Shown piece by piece: positions 17,093 through 26,122 of a DNA stretch of 64,000 nucleotides (position 1 is its first letter; every line of letters begins with the position of its first letter). The translations under genes and the position numbers were made by a program. Under the pieces are notes generated by a model. That model made no database searches, was not told the DNA's origin, and was given only the letters and a program-made list of their open reading frames with translations. The stretch is from Bog-756 sp035531955 (lineage in GTDB: Bacteria; Actinomycetota; Acidimicrobiia; Acidimicrobiales; RAAP-2): NCBI GenBank assembly GCA_035531955.1, contig DATKRZ010000050.1, positions 1-64,000 of the forward strand, in the 5' to 3' direction.

Positions 17093-17953
17093 TCACCCCG
17101 GTCCACCCGGTTCGCCCGGAGACCCGGCCTGTTCCAGGGGAACGGGCCTGCTCGGGGCCCGTTCGGGATGCTGGGCCGGGCGGTACCCGTCCGGATCGAC
17201 CCGGAAGCCGACCCCCCGGACCGTCACGATGTACCCCGGGTCGGCCGGGTCCGGCTCGAGCTTGGCCCGCAGGCGGTGGATGTGGGTGTCGAGGGTGCGG
17301 CTGTCCGACAGGTAGCGGCCCGGCCACAGCAGGTCGATCAGCTCGTCGCGGGTCCTCAACCGCCCAACCGGGGAGAGGAGCACGCTCAGCAGGTCGAACT
17401 CGCGGCGCGACAGGTGGGTCTGCCTCCCTTCCACGGTGACCTCTCGGCGGGCGAAGTCCACGACCACCGAGCCGAAGGCGACGTCGGGCCGCTCCTCGTC
17501 GTCGGGGTCATCGGCCGGGTCCCGAACGGGCTCCGGTTGGTCGGTGTCCGCCGTCAGCGACGGGACCTCGGGTGGGGACACCCGCCTCAGGATGGCCTGC
17601 ATGCGGGCGACGAGCTCACGCAGCCGGAAAGGCTTGGTGACGTAGCCGGCGGCGCCGAGCTCGAGGCCGAGGACCACGTCGAACTCGCTGTCGACCGCGG
17701 TGACCATCACGATGGGAACCGGGGCCAGGCGCCGCATCCGGCGGCAGACCTCGATGCCGTGCATCCCGGGCATGAGCATGTCGAGCAGCACGATGTCCGG
17801 AGGGTTGTCGGTGAAGAGACGAAGCCCTTCTGCGCCGTCGGCGGCCACCTCGACGACGAAGCCCTCCCGGCCCAGGCCCGAGGACAGGGCCTGGCGGTAG
17901 GACTCCTCGTCTTCCACCACGAGGACCCGGGTGCTCTCGTCGACGGCAACCAT
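17093..17953 (-). CDS. Response regulator, OmpR/PhoB (RegX3-like) family
   Basis: A 286-residue two-component regulator. The receiver domain (about 8-125) has the acidic pair VEDEE, phospho-acceptor Asp in DIVLLDMLMPG and Lys in VTKPFRLREL; the DNA-binding winged helix follows (about 165-260, LSRREFDLLSVLL, SRTLDTHIHRLRAKLE, GVGFRVD). A roughly 40-residue acidic linker and a Pro-rich tail of about 25 residues are extra. ATG 17953 (MVAVDEST) is preferred to 17974. No histidine kinase lies beside it. It is convergent with pstA, so control of the pst operon is likely but inferred. Confidence 0.92.
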   Translation of the reverse strand: MVAVDESTRVLVVEDEESYRQALSSGLGREGFVVEVAADGAEGLRLFTDNPPDIVLLDMLMPGMHGIEVCRRMRRLAPVPIVMVTAVDSEFDVVLGLELGAAGYVTKPFRLRELVARMQAILRRVSPPEVPSLTADTDQPEPVRDPADDPDDEERPDVAFGSVVVDFARREVTVEGRQTHLSRREFDLLSVLLSPVGRLRTRDELIDLLWPGRYLSDSRTLDTHIHRLRAKLEPDPADPGYIVTVRGVGFRVDPDGYRPAQHPERAPSRPVPLEQAGSPGEPGGPG

Positions 17954-18105
17954 GGGCAGTTGGCGACCTCCCACATCGACCCTAGGAAAGCCAGGTGAAC
18001 GGGAAACAACCGGGGAGATACCTGGGAGTGATCATTCCGTGAACGTTGCCGGTCGGCCGGCCGGCCACGGTGGCCAGGGCCCCGCCGGGGCGCCCGCCCC
18101 GCGGC

Positions 18106-18474
18106 TCAGGTGAGGGACCCGACGGCCAGGCCGGCTGCCGCCGCGCCGATGCCGGCGGTGATGCTGACCACCACGTTGAGCAGCGACGCCGCCCGACGGT
18201 CGGCCTCCATCAGTCGCACGGTGTCGAAGGCGAACGTCGAGAACGTGGTGTAGGAGCCGATCAGCCCGGTGCCCGCCACGGTCACCCAGGCCGTGGGGAT
18301 CCCGTGGCGGAGGCCCGAGGCGACCAGGACCCCGAGCACCAGCGAGCCGGTCAGGTTGACCGCCAGGATGCCGAGCGGGATGCCGGACCTGATCCGCCTC
18401 TGCACCAGGCGGTCGACCAGGTGGCGCAGAACCGCGCCGAGGGCGCCGGCCACCGCCAGCCCGGCGATGATCAC
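18106..18474 (-). CDS. crcB: Fluoride ion channel CrcB/FluC, second subunit
   Basis: A 122-residue four-helix membrane protein of the FluC family, which exports fluoride as a dual-topology dimer. Family motifs are GALGAVLRHLVD, PLGILAVNLTGSLVLG and the signature GLIGSYTTFSTFAFD with the filter Phe/Thr/Ser residues. The GTG start at 18474 overlaps the stop of the upstream paralogue by 4 bp (GTGA). Two adjacent unequal copies, as here, usually form a heterodimer. Confidence 0.93.
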   Translation of the reverse strand: MIIAGLAVAGALGAVLRHLVDRLVQRRIRSGIPLGILAVNLTGSLVLGVLVASGLRHGIPTAWVTVAGTGLIGSYTTFSTFAFDTVRLMEADRRAASLLNVVVSITAGIGAAAAGLAVGSLT

Positions 18475-18983
18475 GGCGTCACCTGGTCCGGATCGGGGTC
18501 CGGGTCCGGGTAGAGCAGGCCCAGGTCGTCTGGGTCGGGGATCGAGCGGTCGCCCGGCTCCGGGAGGATGCGCCCACGGGCCAGGGCCATCCCGATGACC
18601 ACGGCGGCCGGCCCGGCCACCAGCGAGGCCGCCAGGTAGACGGCGGCCGTGCCCACCCGTCCGTGCTGGCCGTGCTGGGCGATCTCCACCATCATGGTGG
18701 AGAAGGTGGTGAAGCCCCCACAGAACCCGATGACGGCGAAGGGTCGTACGAAGCGGGTCCGCTCCCAGCGCTCGGTGGCCAGGGTGACGACGAGGCCCAG
18801 GACGAACGAGCCCGCGACGTTGACCGCCAGGGTCGCCCAGGGGAACCCGGGACCACCTTGGTCCAGTGCCCGGTCCACGCCGTAGCGGGCGAGGGTCCCG
18901 AGTGCCCCCCCGGCGGCGATGGCCACGATTCGCAACGGGAGCTCGGGCACGAGGGGACCGGGACCGGACCTGACTGCGGGCAC
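18471..18983 (-). CDS. crcB: Fluoride ion channel CrcB/FluC, first subunit
   Basis: A 170-residue FluC paralogue with GALGTLARYGVD, PWATLAVNVAGSFVLG and GFCGGFTTFSTMMVE. It is about 45 residues longer than its partner because of a charged C-terminal tail ending in a (PD)4 run. GTG 18983 has AAGGAGG just upstream. I could not find the conserved fluoride-riboswitch core in the leader. The pair should form one fluoride exporter. Confidence 0.92.
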   Translation of the reverse strand: MPAVRSGPGPLVPELPLRIVAIAAGGALGTLARYGVDRALDQGGPGFPWATLAVNVAGSFVLGLVVTLATERWERTRFVRPFAVIGFCGGFTTFSTMMVEIAQHGQHGRVGTAAVYLAASLVAGPAAVVIGMALARGRILPEPGDRSIPDPDDLGLLYPDPDPDPDQVTP

Positions 18984-19458
18984 TCCCCTCCTTATGGATC
19001 ACGCGTCCGTCACGCGCCTCGTTCGGTTGCGGGGACGGGCCAACAGCCGGATCGGGCGGTGGGGCGATCCGCGTCGCCTGCCGCAGTGTAGGCCGGTCGC
19101 GCCCCGGTGTCGCGGGGCTGCGCGGGGGATGGCCGGCGCCGGGTGCGTTCAGGGCGTCGAACGGCCAAGCCGTCAGCGCTTCAAGCGGTAGGGGCCCGCC
19201 CGTGCACCAGACCCGACCAGTGGGGGGAGGGCATTGGTGAGGGCGGCGTCGGGCAGACCCCTACGGCTTGACCCGCTTCCAGATCGCCGCCGGGCCGACA
19301 CGGCCCGGCGACGGGGCGTCAGGTCGGTGGTTCGCCGGCGCCATCGGTCTCCAAGCTAGAGAACCCAGGTGAACGCCACGCCATCGTCATGTCACGTCCA
19401 GATGAATGATGGGTAGTCTTCGGGCGCGGAGAGGACGACCGATGACCGGGTGGGCGCA
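18984..19458. other. 475-bp intergenic region between crcB and pgi
   Basis: No convincing gene, tRNA or riboswitch is seen here. Short open frames are present on both strands but look like GC-rich chance frames. The one clear structure is a 10-bp stem with a 3-nt loop at 19288-19310. The promoters of the crcB pair and of pgi must lie inside. Confidence 0.6.
19288..19310. other. Strong GC hairpin in intergenic DNA
   Basis: CGCCGGGCCG, loop ACA, CGGCCCGGCG: a perfect 10-bp inverted repeat with a three-base loop. No T-run follows on either strand, so it is not a classic intrinsic terminator. It could be a terminator of the kind used in GC-rich actinobacteria or part of an untranslated RNA. Confidence 0.55.
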
Positions 19459-21111
19459 ATGACCATGGACGATGCAGTTGTGGATGTCCCCGCCACCGAG
19501 GAGTGGCGGCGGCTCGTCGGCCACTTCGAGTCGATCCGCCACCGACACCTGCGCCAGATCTTCGCCGACGACCCCGAACGCGGCGCCCGCATGGCGGTGA
19601 CCGCCGGCGACCTGTACCTCGACTACTCGAAGCACCGGGCCACCGCCGAGACCATGGCGGCGCTGATGGCCGTGGCCCGGCGGGCAGGGGTCGAGGAGCG
19701 CCGCGACGCCATGTTCGCCGGCCGGCACGTCAACAACACCGAGGACCGGGCCGCGCTCCATGTGGCCCTGCGCCTGCCGAGGGCCACCCGCCTCGAGGTC
19801 GACGGCCGAGACGTGGTGGCCGACGTCCACGGGGTGCTCGACCGGATGGGAGAGGTGGCCGAGGCCATCCGCTCGGGCCGGTGGACCGGCTCGACCGGTC
19901 GCCGGATCAACGCGGTGGTCAACATCGGCATCGGTGGCTCCGACCTCGGCCCGGCCATGGCCTACGAGGCGCTGCGCGACTATGCCACCCCCGACATCGA
20001 CTGCCGGTTCGTGTCCAATGTCGATCCTGTCGACCTCTACGCCAAGACCCACGATCTCGACCCCGCCGCCACGCTCTTCGTGGTCAGCTCCAAGACGTTC
20101 ACCACGCTGGAGACGCTGACCAATGCCGCCGCCGCCCGCAGGTGGCTGCTCGGCGGGCTGGGGGCGGGGGACGAGGCGGTGGCCCGCCACTTCGTGGCCG
20201 TGTCGACCAACGAGGGCGCGGTGAGGGAGTTCGGCATCGATCCGGCCAACATGTTCGGCTTCTGGGACTGGGTGGGCGGCCGGTACTCCTACGACTCCGC
20301 CATCGGCTTCTCGCTGATGGTGGCCATCGGCCCCCGGGCCTTCGCCGACATGCTGGAGGGTCTCCACACCATCGACCGGCACTTCGCCACCGCGCCGCTC
20401 GAGAACAACATGCCCGTCATCCAGGGCATGCTCAACGTCTGGTACGGCAACCTGTTCGGAGCCGAGACCCATGCCGTGCTCCCCTACAGCCAGCGCCTGG
20501 CCCGGTTCCCCGCCTACCTGCAACAGATGACCATGGAGTCCAACGGGAAGTCCGTCCGCCGGGACGGGTCCCCGGTGTGGGGCCAGACCGGGGAGGTCTT
20601 CTGGGGCGAGCCGGGGACCAACGGCCAGCACGCCTTCTATCAGCTCATCCACCAGGGGACCCGGCTCATCCCCGCCGACTTCATCGGCTTCGGCCGGTCG
20701 ACCCACGAGGCCGGTGGGCAACAGGACCTGCTGATGTCCAATTGCTTCGCCCAGGCCAAGGCCTTGGCCTTCGGCCGGACCGCGGCGGAGGTGGCGGCGG
20801 AGGGCACCCCGCCCGACCTCGTGCCCCACAAGGTGATGGCGGGCAACCATCCGAGCTCGACCATCGTCGCCCCCGAGCTGACGCCCTCGGTGCTGGGCCA
20901 GCTGGTGGCGCTCTACGAGCACACCGTCTTCACCGAGGGGACGGTGTGGGGTATCGATTCCTTCGACCAGTGGGGGGTCGAGCTCGGGAAGGTGATGGCC
21001 CGGCAGCTGGCCCCCGCCCTCGCCGACGACGGGGAGCCGGACCTCAGCGCGCAGGACGGCTCGACCGCCGCCCTGGTCCGCCGCTACCGCGCCCTGCGAC
21101 GCTCCGGGTGA
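19459..21111 (+). CDS. pgi: Glucose-6-phosphate isomerase
   Basis: Interconverts glucose-6-phosphate and fructose-6-phosphate. The roughly 550-residue chain has the family signatures NIGIGGSDLGPAM, VVSSKTFTTLETLTNA, the NMFGFWDWVGGRYS loop, ESNGKSVRRDGSPVWGQTGEVFWGEPGTNGQHAFYQLIHQ in pieces, and FDQWGVELGKVMA near the C-terminus. Starts at 19450 (GTG), 19459 and 19465 (ATG) are all in frame; 19459 is used. Single gene. It is among the most GC-rich genes here (47 of 60 bases in one sampled line). Confidence 0.96.
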   Translation: MTMDDAVVDVPATEEWRRLVGHFESIRHRHLRQIFADDPERGARMAVTAGDLYLDYSKHRATAETMAALMAVARRAGVEERRDAMFAGRHVNNTEDRAALHVALRLPRATRLEVDGRDVVADVHGVLDRMGEVAEAIRSGRWTGSTGRRINAVVNIGIGGSDLGPAMAYEALRDYATPDIDCRFVSNVDPVDLYAKTHDLDPAATLFVVSSKTFTTLETLTNAAAARRWLLGGLGAGDEAVARHFVAVSTNEGAVREFGIDPANMFGFWDWVGGRYSYDSAIGFSLMVAIGPRAFADMLEGLHTIDRHFATAPLENNMPVIQGMLNVWYGNLFGAETHAVLPYSQRLARFPAYLQQMTMESNGKSVRRDGSPVWGQTGEVFWGEPGTNGQHAFYQLIHQGTRLIPADFIGFGRSTHEAGGQQDLLMSNCFAQAKALAFGRTAAEVAAEGTPPDLVPHKVMAGNHPSSTIVAPELTPSVLGQLVALYEHTVFTEGTVWGIDSFDQWGVELGKVMARQLAPALADDGEPDLSAQDGSTAALVRRYRALRRSG

Positions 21112-21129
21112 GTGGCCCCAACGCCGCGG

Positions 21130-22086
21130 TCAGGCCGAGGCCAGCGCCTTCCACAGCGACCGGTAATTGGGGTAGGTGAGCTCGTCGGTGATGTAGCCGG
21201 CTCGCACCAGCTCGGCGTGGAACGCGGGCAGGTTGCGGAACGGGACTCCCATGTCCACGTGGTGGGCCAGGTGCCAGCCGGTGTTGTAGGGCACGAACCA
21301 GAACCGGGCCGGCAGCGTCTGGCGCACGTTGTGGGTGGTCACCCGCCGGTCGGCGCTGGCCTCGAGCCCCCCGTGCTCGGCGATGGCCCGGAGCCGGTTG
21401 ATCACCCGCCACTGGGTCATCCACGGCAGCCACCACAGCAACGGGTAGATCCACCAGCGGCCGGTTGCCGCCCACAGCACCGTCCACAGGGCGGCCTGCA
21501 CCCCGAGGATCGACAGGGACACCGGTCGGAACGACGGGTTCTTCAGGGCCTTGAACAACGGGGTGAAGTTCTTCCACCCCGAGATGCCCACCGCGTCGCG
21601 CAGGAGGCGTCGGGCGAAGGTGCGCCGGTCACACCGGTATCCGCCGTAGAAGGCCATGTCCGGCTCGCGGGGCCCGAACTCCTCCTTGTGGTGGGCGAAG
21701 TGGCCCCGCCGGTAGATGGAGATGGGGGTGAACACCGGGTAGGCGATCAGCCAGGTGCCCACCCAGTCGTTGGCCCGATTGTCGGTGAAGAGGAGCTTGT
21801 GGGCAGCCTCGTGCATGAGGATGGCGAACCGGGCGTTCACGGGGCCCATGAGGAGGAAGGCGCCCGCGTAGGCGAGGGGATTGCCGATCCACACCGCCCC
21901 GCCGACGAGGGCGGCCACCCACAGCCAGACCCCGGCCACGCTGATGGCGTTGCGCAGGTTGGCGATGCGGCGGAGCTCGGAGCGGAGCTCGGGCCGGGCC
22001 ATCCCGTTGTCCATCAGCCGATCGGTCGGGAGGACCTCGGGCCGGGCCGTCCGATCGGCCACCATGGTCATCGCCATGTGTGACAT
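21130..22086 (-). CDS. Membrane fatty acid desaturase/hydroxylase-type protein
   Basis: A 318-residue diiron membrane enzyme. The three His boxes are HEAAHK, GHFAHHKEEFG and NTGWHLAHHVD, and there are four or so hydrophobic helices in two pairs. The family introduces double bonds or hydroxyl groups into lipids using O2; the substrate here is open. The open frame continues far upstream without homology, so ATG 22086 (MSHMAMTMV) is taken; 22077 to 22065 are alternatives. It is divergent from a PaaX-like regulator only 21 bp away. Confidence 0.88.
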   Translation of the reverse strand: MSHMAMTMVADRTARPEVLPTDRLMDNGMARPELRSELRRIANLRNAISVAGVWLWVAALVGGAVWIGNPLAYAGAFLLMGPVNARFAILMHEAAHKLLFTDNRANDWVGTWLIAYPVFTPISIYRRGHFAHHKEEFGPREPDMAFYGGYRCDRRTFARRLLRDAVGISGWKNFTPLFKALKNPSFRPVSLSILGVQAALWTVLWAATGRWWIYPLLWWLPWMTQWRVINRLRAIAEHGGLEASADRRVTTHNVRQTLPARFWFVPYNTGWHLAHHVDMGVPFRNLPAFHAELVRAGYITDELTYPNYRSLWKALASA

Positions 22087-22123
22087 ATTACAGATATTGA
22101 ACAAGCGATGCAAGAGCGTAATA
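22086..22123. promoter_or_regulatory. Inverted repeat spanning the desaturase/PaaX divergent gap
   Basis: TATTAC (22086-22091) and GTAATA (22118-22123) form a perfect inverted repeat spanning the 21-bp gap and both start codons, in a markedly AT-rich patch. It may be an operator for the PaaX-like regulator. The arms are short, so this is tentative. Confidence 0.4.
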
Positions 22124-22857
22124 CACCGTTGACCGCCCGGTCGGTACTGGCCAGTGCACTCCTGGGTGAGGACCCACCGGAGCTGCCCGTCGCCCATCTG
22201 GTCCATCTGGCCGGCCTGTTCGGGATCAACGAGAACCGCGCCCGGGTGGCCCTGAGCCGGATGGCCGCAGCCGGCGAGGTGTCCACCGACGGGGCCGGCC
22301 GCTACCGGCTGGCCGGCCACCTTCTCGACCGCCAGGCCCGCCAGGTGAGCAGTCGCCGAGGGGAGACCCGACCGTGGCGCGGCAGGTGGCGGGTGGCGGT
22401 GGTCACCGCCTCGGGCCGGGCCGCCGACGACCGTTCGGCCCGCCGGAAACGGCTGGTCCGGGCCCGGTTGGCGGAGCGGCGCGAGGGGGTGTGGCTGCGA
22501 CCCGACAACATCGACCTCGAACCGGACCCGGCCGAGGACGCCGACGTCGAGCTGTTCACCGGGCAGCCCGACGGCGACGGCGGGGCCCTGGCCGCCCGGC
22601 TGTGGGACCTCGAGGGCTGGGCGCTGCGGGCCGCGCACCTGGTCCGGGAGCTCGAGGTGCACCCCCCGGTCGATCCGGTGGATCTGGCCCCCGGGTTCGT
22701 CCTGTCGGCGTCCGTGCTCCGGCACCTGCAGGGCGACCCGCTGCTCCCGGATCCGCTCCTGCCGGCCCGATGGCCCGGCCCGGCGCTGCGATCGTCCTAT
22801 GACCGATGGGACCGGCAGTACCGCCGGGTGCTGGCCACCTGGGGCCGTTCCGGCTGA
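22108..22857 (+). CDS. PaaX-family transcriptional regulator
   Basis: A 249-residue protein with an N-terminal winged helix (about 10-70; GLFGINENRARVALSRMAAAGEV is typical of PaaX) and a C-terminal effector region containing LWDLEGWALRAAHLV and the terminal SSYDRWDRQYRRVLA. PaaX members repress catabolic genes and respond to CoA thioesters such as phenylacetyl-CoA. Its divergent neighbour is a desaturase, so a fatty-acyl or aryl-CoA signal is possible (inference). Confidence 0.85.
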   Translation: MQERNTPLTARSVLASALLGEDPPELPVAHLVHLAGLFGINENRARVALSRMAAAGEVSTDGAGRYRLAGHLLDRQARQVSSRRGETRPWRGRWRVAVVTASGRAADDRSARRKRLVRARLAERREGVWLRPDNIDLEPDPAEDADVELFTGQPDGDGGALAARLWDLEGWALRAAHLVRELEVHPPVDPVDLAPGFVLSASVLRHLQGDPLLPDPLLPARWPGPALRSSYDRWDRQYRRVLATWGRSG

Positions 22858-22973
22858 GCCCGGCGGGCAGTGTCCTCCTCCCTCCCCGGTGGGGAGCCTT
22901 AGGATCGACTGATCCGGCCCGGACCTGCCCGCACGGTCCCGTCCCCGTTTCGACCGCGACCCCTGGAGGACCG

Positions 22974-23828
22974 ATGACCCGACACAGCGAGGCCCTGCCA
23001 TTCGGCGGCAGGGTGGCGGTGATCACCGGGGCGGCAAGGGGGCAGGGGCGCAGCCACGCCGTGGAGCTGGCCCGGTTGGGAGCGGACATCGCGGTGTGCG
23101 ACCTCGGCCGCGACCTCGCCAGCGTCGGCTATCCCCTGGGCACTGCCGACGACCTGGCCGAGACCGCCCGCCTGGTCGAGGAGCAGGGGCGCAGGTGTGT
23201 CTCCGCCCTGGCCGATGTGCGGGACCTCGAGGCGGTGCTCGCCTTCGTCGACGGTGCCCAGCGGGAGCTGGGCTCGGTGGACGTGCTGGTGGCCAACGCC
23301 GGCGTCTCGACCGTGGGATCGATCTGCACCATGGGCGCCACCGAGTGGAGCGAGACCATCGACACCAACCTGACCGGGGTGTTCAACGCCATTCGGGCGG
23401 CCGCCCCGCACATGCGCCGCCAGCGCCGGGGGCGGATCATCGGGATCTCGTCGATGATGGGCCGCTCGTCAAACGCGGGCATCCCCGCCTACGTGGCTTC
23501 GAAGTGGGGGGTGATCGGGCTGTGCAAGTCGGTGGCCCTGGAGCTCGCCGCCTTCGGGGTCACGGTGAACGCGGTGGCGCCGGGCAATGTGTCCACCCCC
23601 ATGATCCACAACGACGTCCTCTACCGCCTGATGCGCCCCGACCTCGAGAACCCGGGCCGCGAGGACGTGGTCGAGGGGATGGCCTCACTCCACGCCCAGC
23701 CGGTGCCGTGGATCGAGCCCGAGGAGATCACCGCCGCCGTGGTCTTCTTGGCCTCGGAGGCCGCCCGGCACATCACCGGCTCGGTGATCGACGTGGACGC
23801 GGGGGCCTCGGCCAGGTTCACCGGCTGA
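22974..23828 (+). CDS. SDR oxidoreductase, mycofactocin-coupled type
   Basis: A 284-residue short-chain dehydrogenase. The Rossmann motif is TGAARGQGRSHAVELA near residue 18, NAG is in LVANAGVS, and the catalytic Ser and YxxxK are in ISSMMG and YVASKWG. The extra loop after strand 2 (DLGRDLASVGYPLGTADDLAE) is the hallmark of mycofactocin-dependent SDRs (TIGR03971), which hold NAD tightly. ATG 22974 has GGAGGA 4 bp upstream. Mycofactocin genes themselves are outside the window. Confidence 0.9.
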   Translation: MTRHSEALPFGGRVAVITGAARGQGRSHAVELARLGADIAVCDLGRDLASVGYPLGTADDLAETARLVEEQGRRCVSALADVRDLEAVLAFVDGAQRELGSVDVLVANAGVSTVGSICTMGATEWSETIDTNLTGVFNAIRAAAPHMRRQRRGRIIGISSMMGRSSNAGIPAYVASKWGVIGLCKSVALELAAFGVTVNAVAPGNVSTPMIHNDVLYRLMRPDLENPGREDVVEGMASLHAQPVPWIEPEEITAAVVFLASEAARHITGSVIDVDAGASARFTG

Positions 23829-23860
23829 ACCCGCCCCGGTGCCCGGTCATCGCCAGGCGG

Positions 23861-26122
23861 TCACTGGCGGGCCATGGCGGAGCGCTCCTCGCCCTCGGCC
23901 TCGACGGCGCCACCGCCGGGCCCGGGGCCGAGGAGGGCCACATCGAGCCGCTGCAGCCGGCCTTCGAAGGGGAAATGGCCGGTGTAGCGCTCACTGACCG
24001 GTGACCCGTGGTCGTAGCCGATGCTCGGGCCGACGCTCGAGTACATGGTCATGGCGAACGGGACGGCCAGAGTGCCGCTGGGCTCGCCGCCGACGACCAG
24101 GGTGGCCTCCGCACCCTTCCCGGTCCGGCGGAACCGGACCCCGACCACCGAGGGGCCCACCGGCACCGCCGCGTCCGACTCCACGACGTGGTGGTCCCCG
24201 AAGCAGTTGTAGTCGAAGACCAGCCGGTCTTCCTGGACGAACAGGCTGACCCCCGAGTTCTCGGTTCCGGACGCGTAGAGGACGCCGTCCGCCCCGGCGG
24301 GCCGGTCGATGGTGGCGTCCATGTCCCAGCCGCGTCCGCCGAGGGCCGGGGCGACCTGCGCCGGTAGCGGGGACACGGGAGGGAAGTACGAGTAACGGCG
24401 GTTGGAGGGATGGGGCGACCGGTCGCGGTAGCGGTTGGAGAACAGCTCGATGGTCCGATCGTCAAGGGGGAGCACCCCGTACTCCTCGGCCTCGCGCCAC
24501 CACTGCCCGACCAGCTCGGCCACCTTGTCGGGCATGGTGGCGGCCAGGTTGCGGCACTCCGAACGGTCCTCGGTCAGGTGGTAGAGCTCCCAGTCGTCCT
24601 CGTCGAAGTCGGTCCCCGGCTGGTGCCGGGTCACCGCCTTCCACCCGTCGGCGTAGATGGCCCGGTGGCCCATCATCTCGAAGTACTGGACGTCCTTGCG
24701 GCCCGGCGCGGTCGGGGTGTCGAAGGTGTAGCGCATGGACACGCCGGACACGGGGATCTGCTCGTATCCCCGGTAGGTGGAGGGCGGCTCGACCCCGAGG
24801 GTCTCGTAGATGGTGGGGACGATGTCGTTCACGTGGTGGAACTGGTCGCGCAGGCTGCCGCCGTCGGCGATGCGCGCCGGCCAGTGGACGATGAGCGGCA
24901 CGTGCACCCCGCCCTCGTGGGTGTTCTGCTTGTACCACTTGAACGGGGTGTTGCCGGCCTGGGCCCAGCCCCACGGATAGTTGGAGTGGCTGTGGGGGCC
25001 GCCGATGTCGTCGATGCGCCCGACCGCCTCGTCGGGCGTCTCGACCAGGAAGTTGAAGTACTTCATCTCGTGCATCACACCGAAGGGCCCGCCCTCCTGG
25101 CTGGCCCCGTTGTCGGACAGCAGCACCAAGAGGGTGTTGTCGAGCCGGCCCAGGTCGTCGAGGGCGGCCACCAGGCGGCCGATCTGGGCGTCGGTGTGCT
25201 CGAGGAAGGCGGCGAAGGCCTCCTGCAGGCGGGCGGCCAGCCGGCGGTGGTTCTCGGGCAGGGTGTCCCAGGCCTCGACCCCGGGGTTGCGGGGCGCCAG
25301 CTCGGTGCCGGCGGGGAGCAGCCCCATCTCCAACTGGCGGGCGAACCACTTGTCGCGGGCCACGTCCCAACCGTCGTCGAAGCGTCCCCGGTACTTCGCC
25401 AGGTACGCGGCGGGGGCCTGGTGGGGCGCGTGCTGGGCGCCGAAGGCCAGGTAGGTGAAGAAGGGACGGTCGGGGCGGATCGACGTGGTGTCGTGGATGA
25501 AGCCGATGGCGCGGTCCACCAGGTCCTCGCTCAGGTGGTAGCCCGCCTCGGGGGTGGCCGGGGGCTCGACGCAGTGGTTGTCGTAGACCAGTTCGGGATA
25601 GAACTGGTCGGTCTCCCCCTCGAGGAACCCGTAGTAGCGGTCGAAGCCGCGCTGGCACGGCCACTGGTCGTAGGGGCCGGCCGCCGACGCGTTCTCCATG
25701 CCGCAGAGGTGCCACTTCCCGAGCGCGAAGGTTGCATAGCCCTCGTCCCTGAGTACCTCGGCCACGGTGGCGGCGTGGTTGGTGATGTGCCCGCGCATGT
25801 GCGGGTACCCGGAGTCGAAGTTGGACAGGGACCGCATGCCCACCGTGTGGTGGTTCCGGCCGGTGAGCAGTGCGGCCCGGGTGGGCGAGCACAGGGGGGT
25901 CACGTGGAAGTTGGTGTAGCGGAGTCCTCCGGCGGCCAGACGGTCGATGTGGGGGGTGGCCAGGTCGGATCCGAAGCAGCCGAAGTGGGAGAAGCCGGTG
26001 TCGTCGAGGAGGATGAGCACCACGTCGGGGGCATCCTCGCCCGGATGGGGGGGCGTGGGCCACCAGGGCGTCGACTCGCGCTGGAGCCGCTTGATCTCAC
26101 CCTCGAAACGGTCGTGGCTCAC
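23861..26122 (-). CDS. Type I arylsulfatase
   Basis: A 753-residue sulfatase that hydrolyses sulfate esters. The formylglycine signature is CSPTRAALLTGR with Cys78, so it needs the FGE activating enzyme. Metal-binding residues lie in LILLDDTGFSHFG and LLSDNGASQEGG, and LGKWHLCG is a second signature. A C-terminal beta-rich region of about 170 residues follows the catalytic core, as in large Pseudomonas-type arylsulfatases. There is no signal peptide, so it is probably cytoplasmic. GTG 26122 is chosen because AAGGGGG lies upstream; the next 40 codons upstream have no homology. Confidence 0.93.
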   Translation of the reverse strand: MSHDRFEGEIKRLQRESTPWWPTPPHPGEDAPDVVLILLDDTGFSHFGCFGSDLATPHIDRLAAGGLRYTNFHVTPLCSPTRAALLTGRNHHTVGMRSLSNFDSGYPHMRGHITNHAATVAEVLRDEGYATFALGKWHLCGMENASAAGPYDQWPCQRGFDRYYGFLEGETDQFYPELVYDNHCVEPPATPEAGYHLSEDLVDRAIGFIHDTTSIRPDRPFFTYLAFGAQHAPHQAPAAYLAKYRGRFDDGWDVARDKWFARQLEMGLLPAGTELAPRNPGVEAWDTLPENHRRLAARLQEAFAAFLEHTDAQIGRLVAALDDLGRLDNTLLVLLSDNGASQEGGPFGVMHEMKYFNFLVETPDEAVGRIDDIGGPHSHSNYPWGWAQAGNTPFKWYKQNTHEGGVHVPLIVHWPARIADGGSLRDQFHHVNDIVPTIYETLGVEPPSTYRGYEQIPVSGVSMRYTFDTPTAPGRKDVQYFEMMGHRAIYADGWKAVTRHQPGTDFDEDDWELYHLTEDRSECRNLAATMPDKVAELVGQWWREAEEYGVLPLDDRTIELFSNRYRDRSPHPSNRRYSYFPPVSPLPAQVAPALGGRGWDMDATIDRPAGADGVLYASGTENSGVSLFVQEDRLVFDYNCFGDHHVVESDAAVPVGPSVVGVRFRRTGKGAEATLVVGGEPSGTLAVPFAMTMYSSVGPSIGYDHGSPVSERYTGHFPFEGRLQRLDVALLGPGPGGGAVEAEGEERSAMARQ

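Noticed and set aside
18984..19458. tRNA or fluoride riboswitch in the long gap
   Set aside because: No T-loop GGTTCGANNCC with a matching acceptor stem and no conserved fluoride aptamer core was found.
21130..23001. 623-residue frame as one large desaturase fusion
   Set aside because: Homology is confined to the last 318 residues; the upstream half overlaps the PaaX and SDR genes in the opposite direction.
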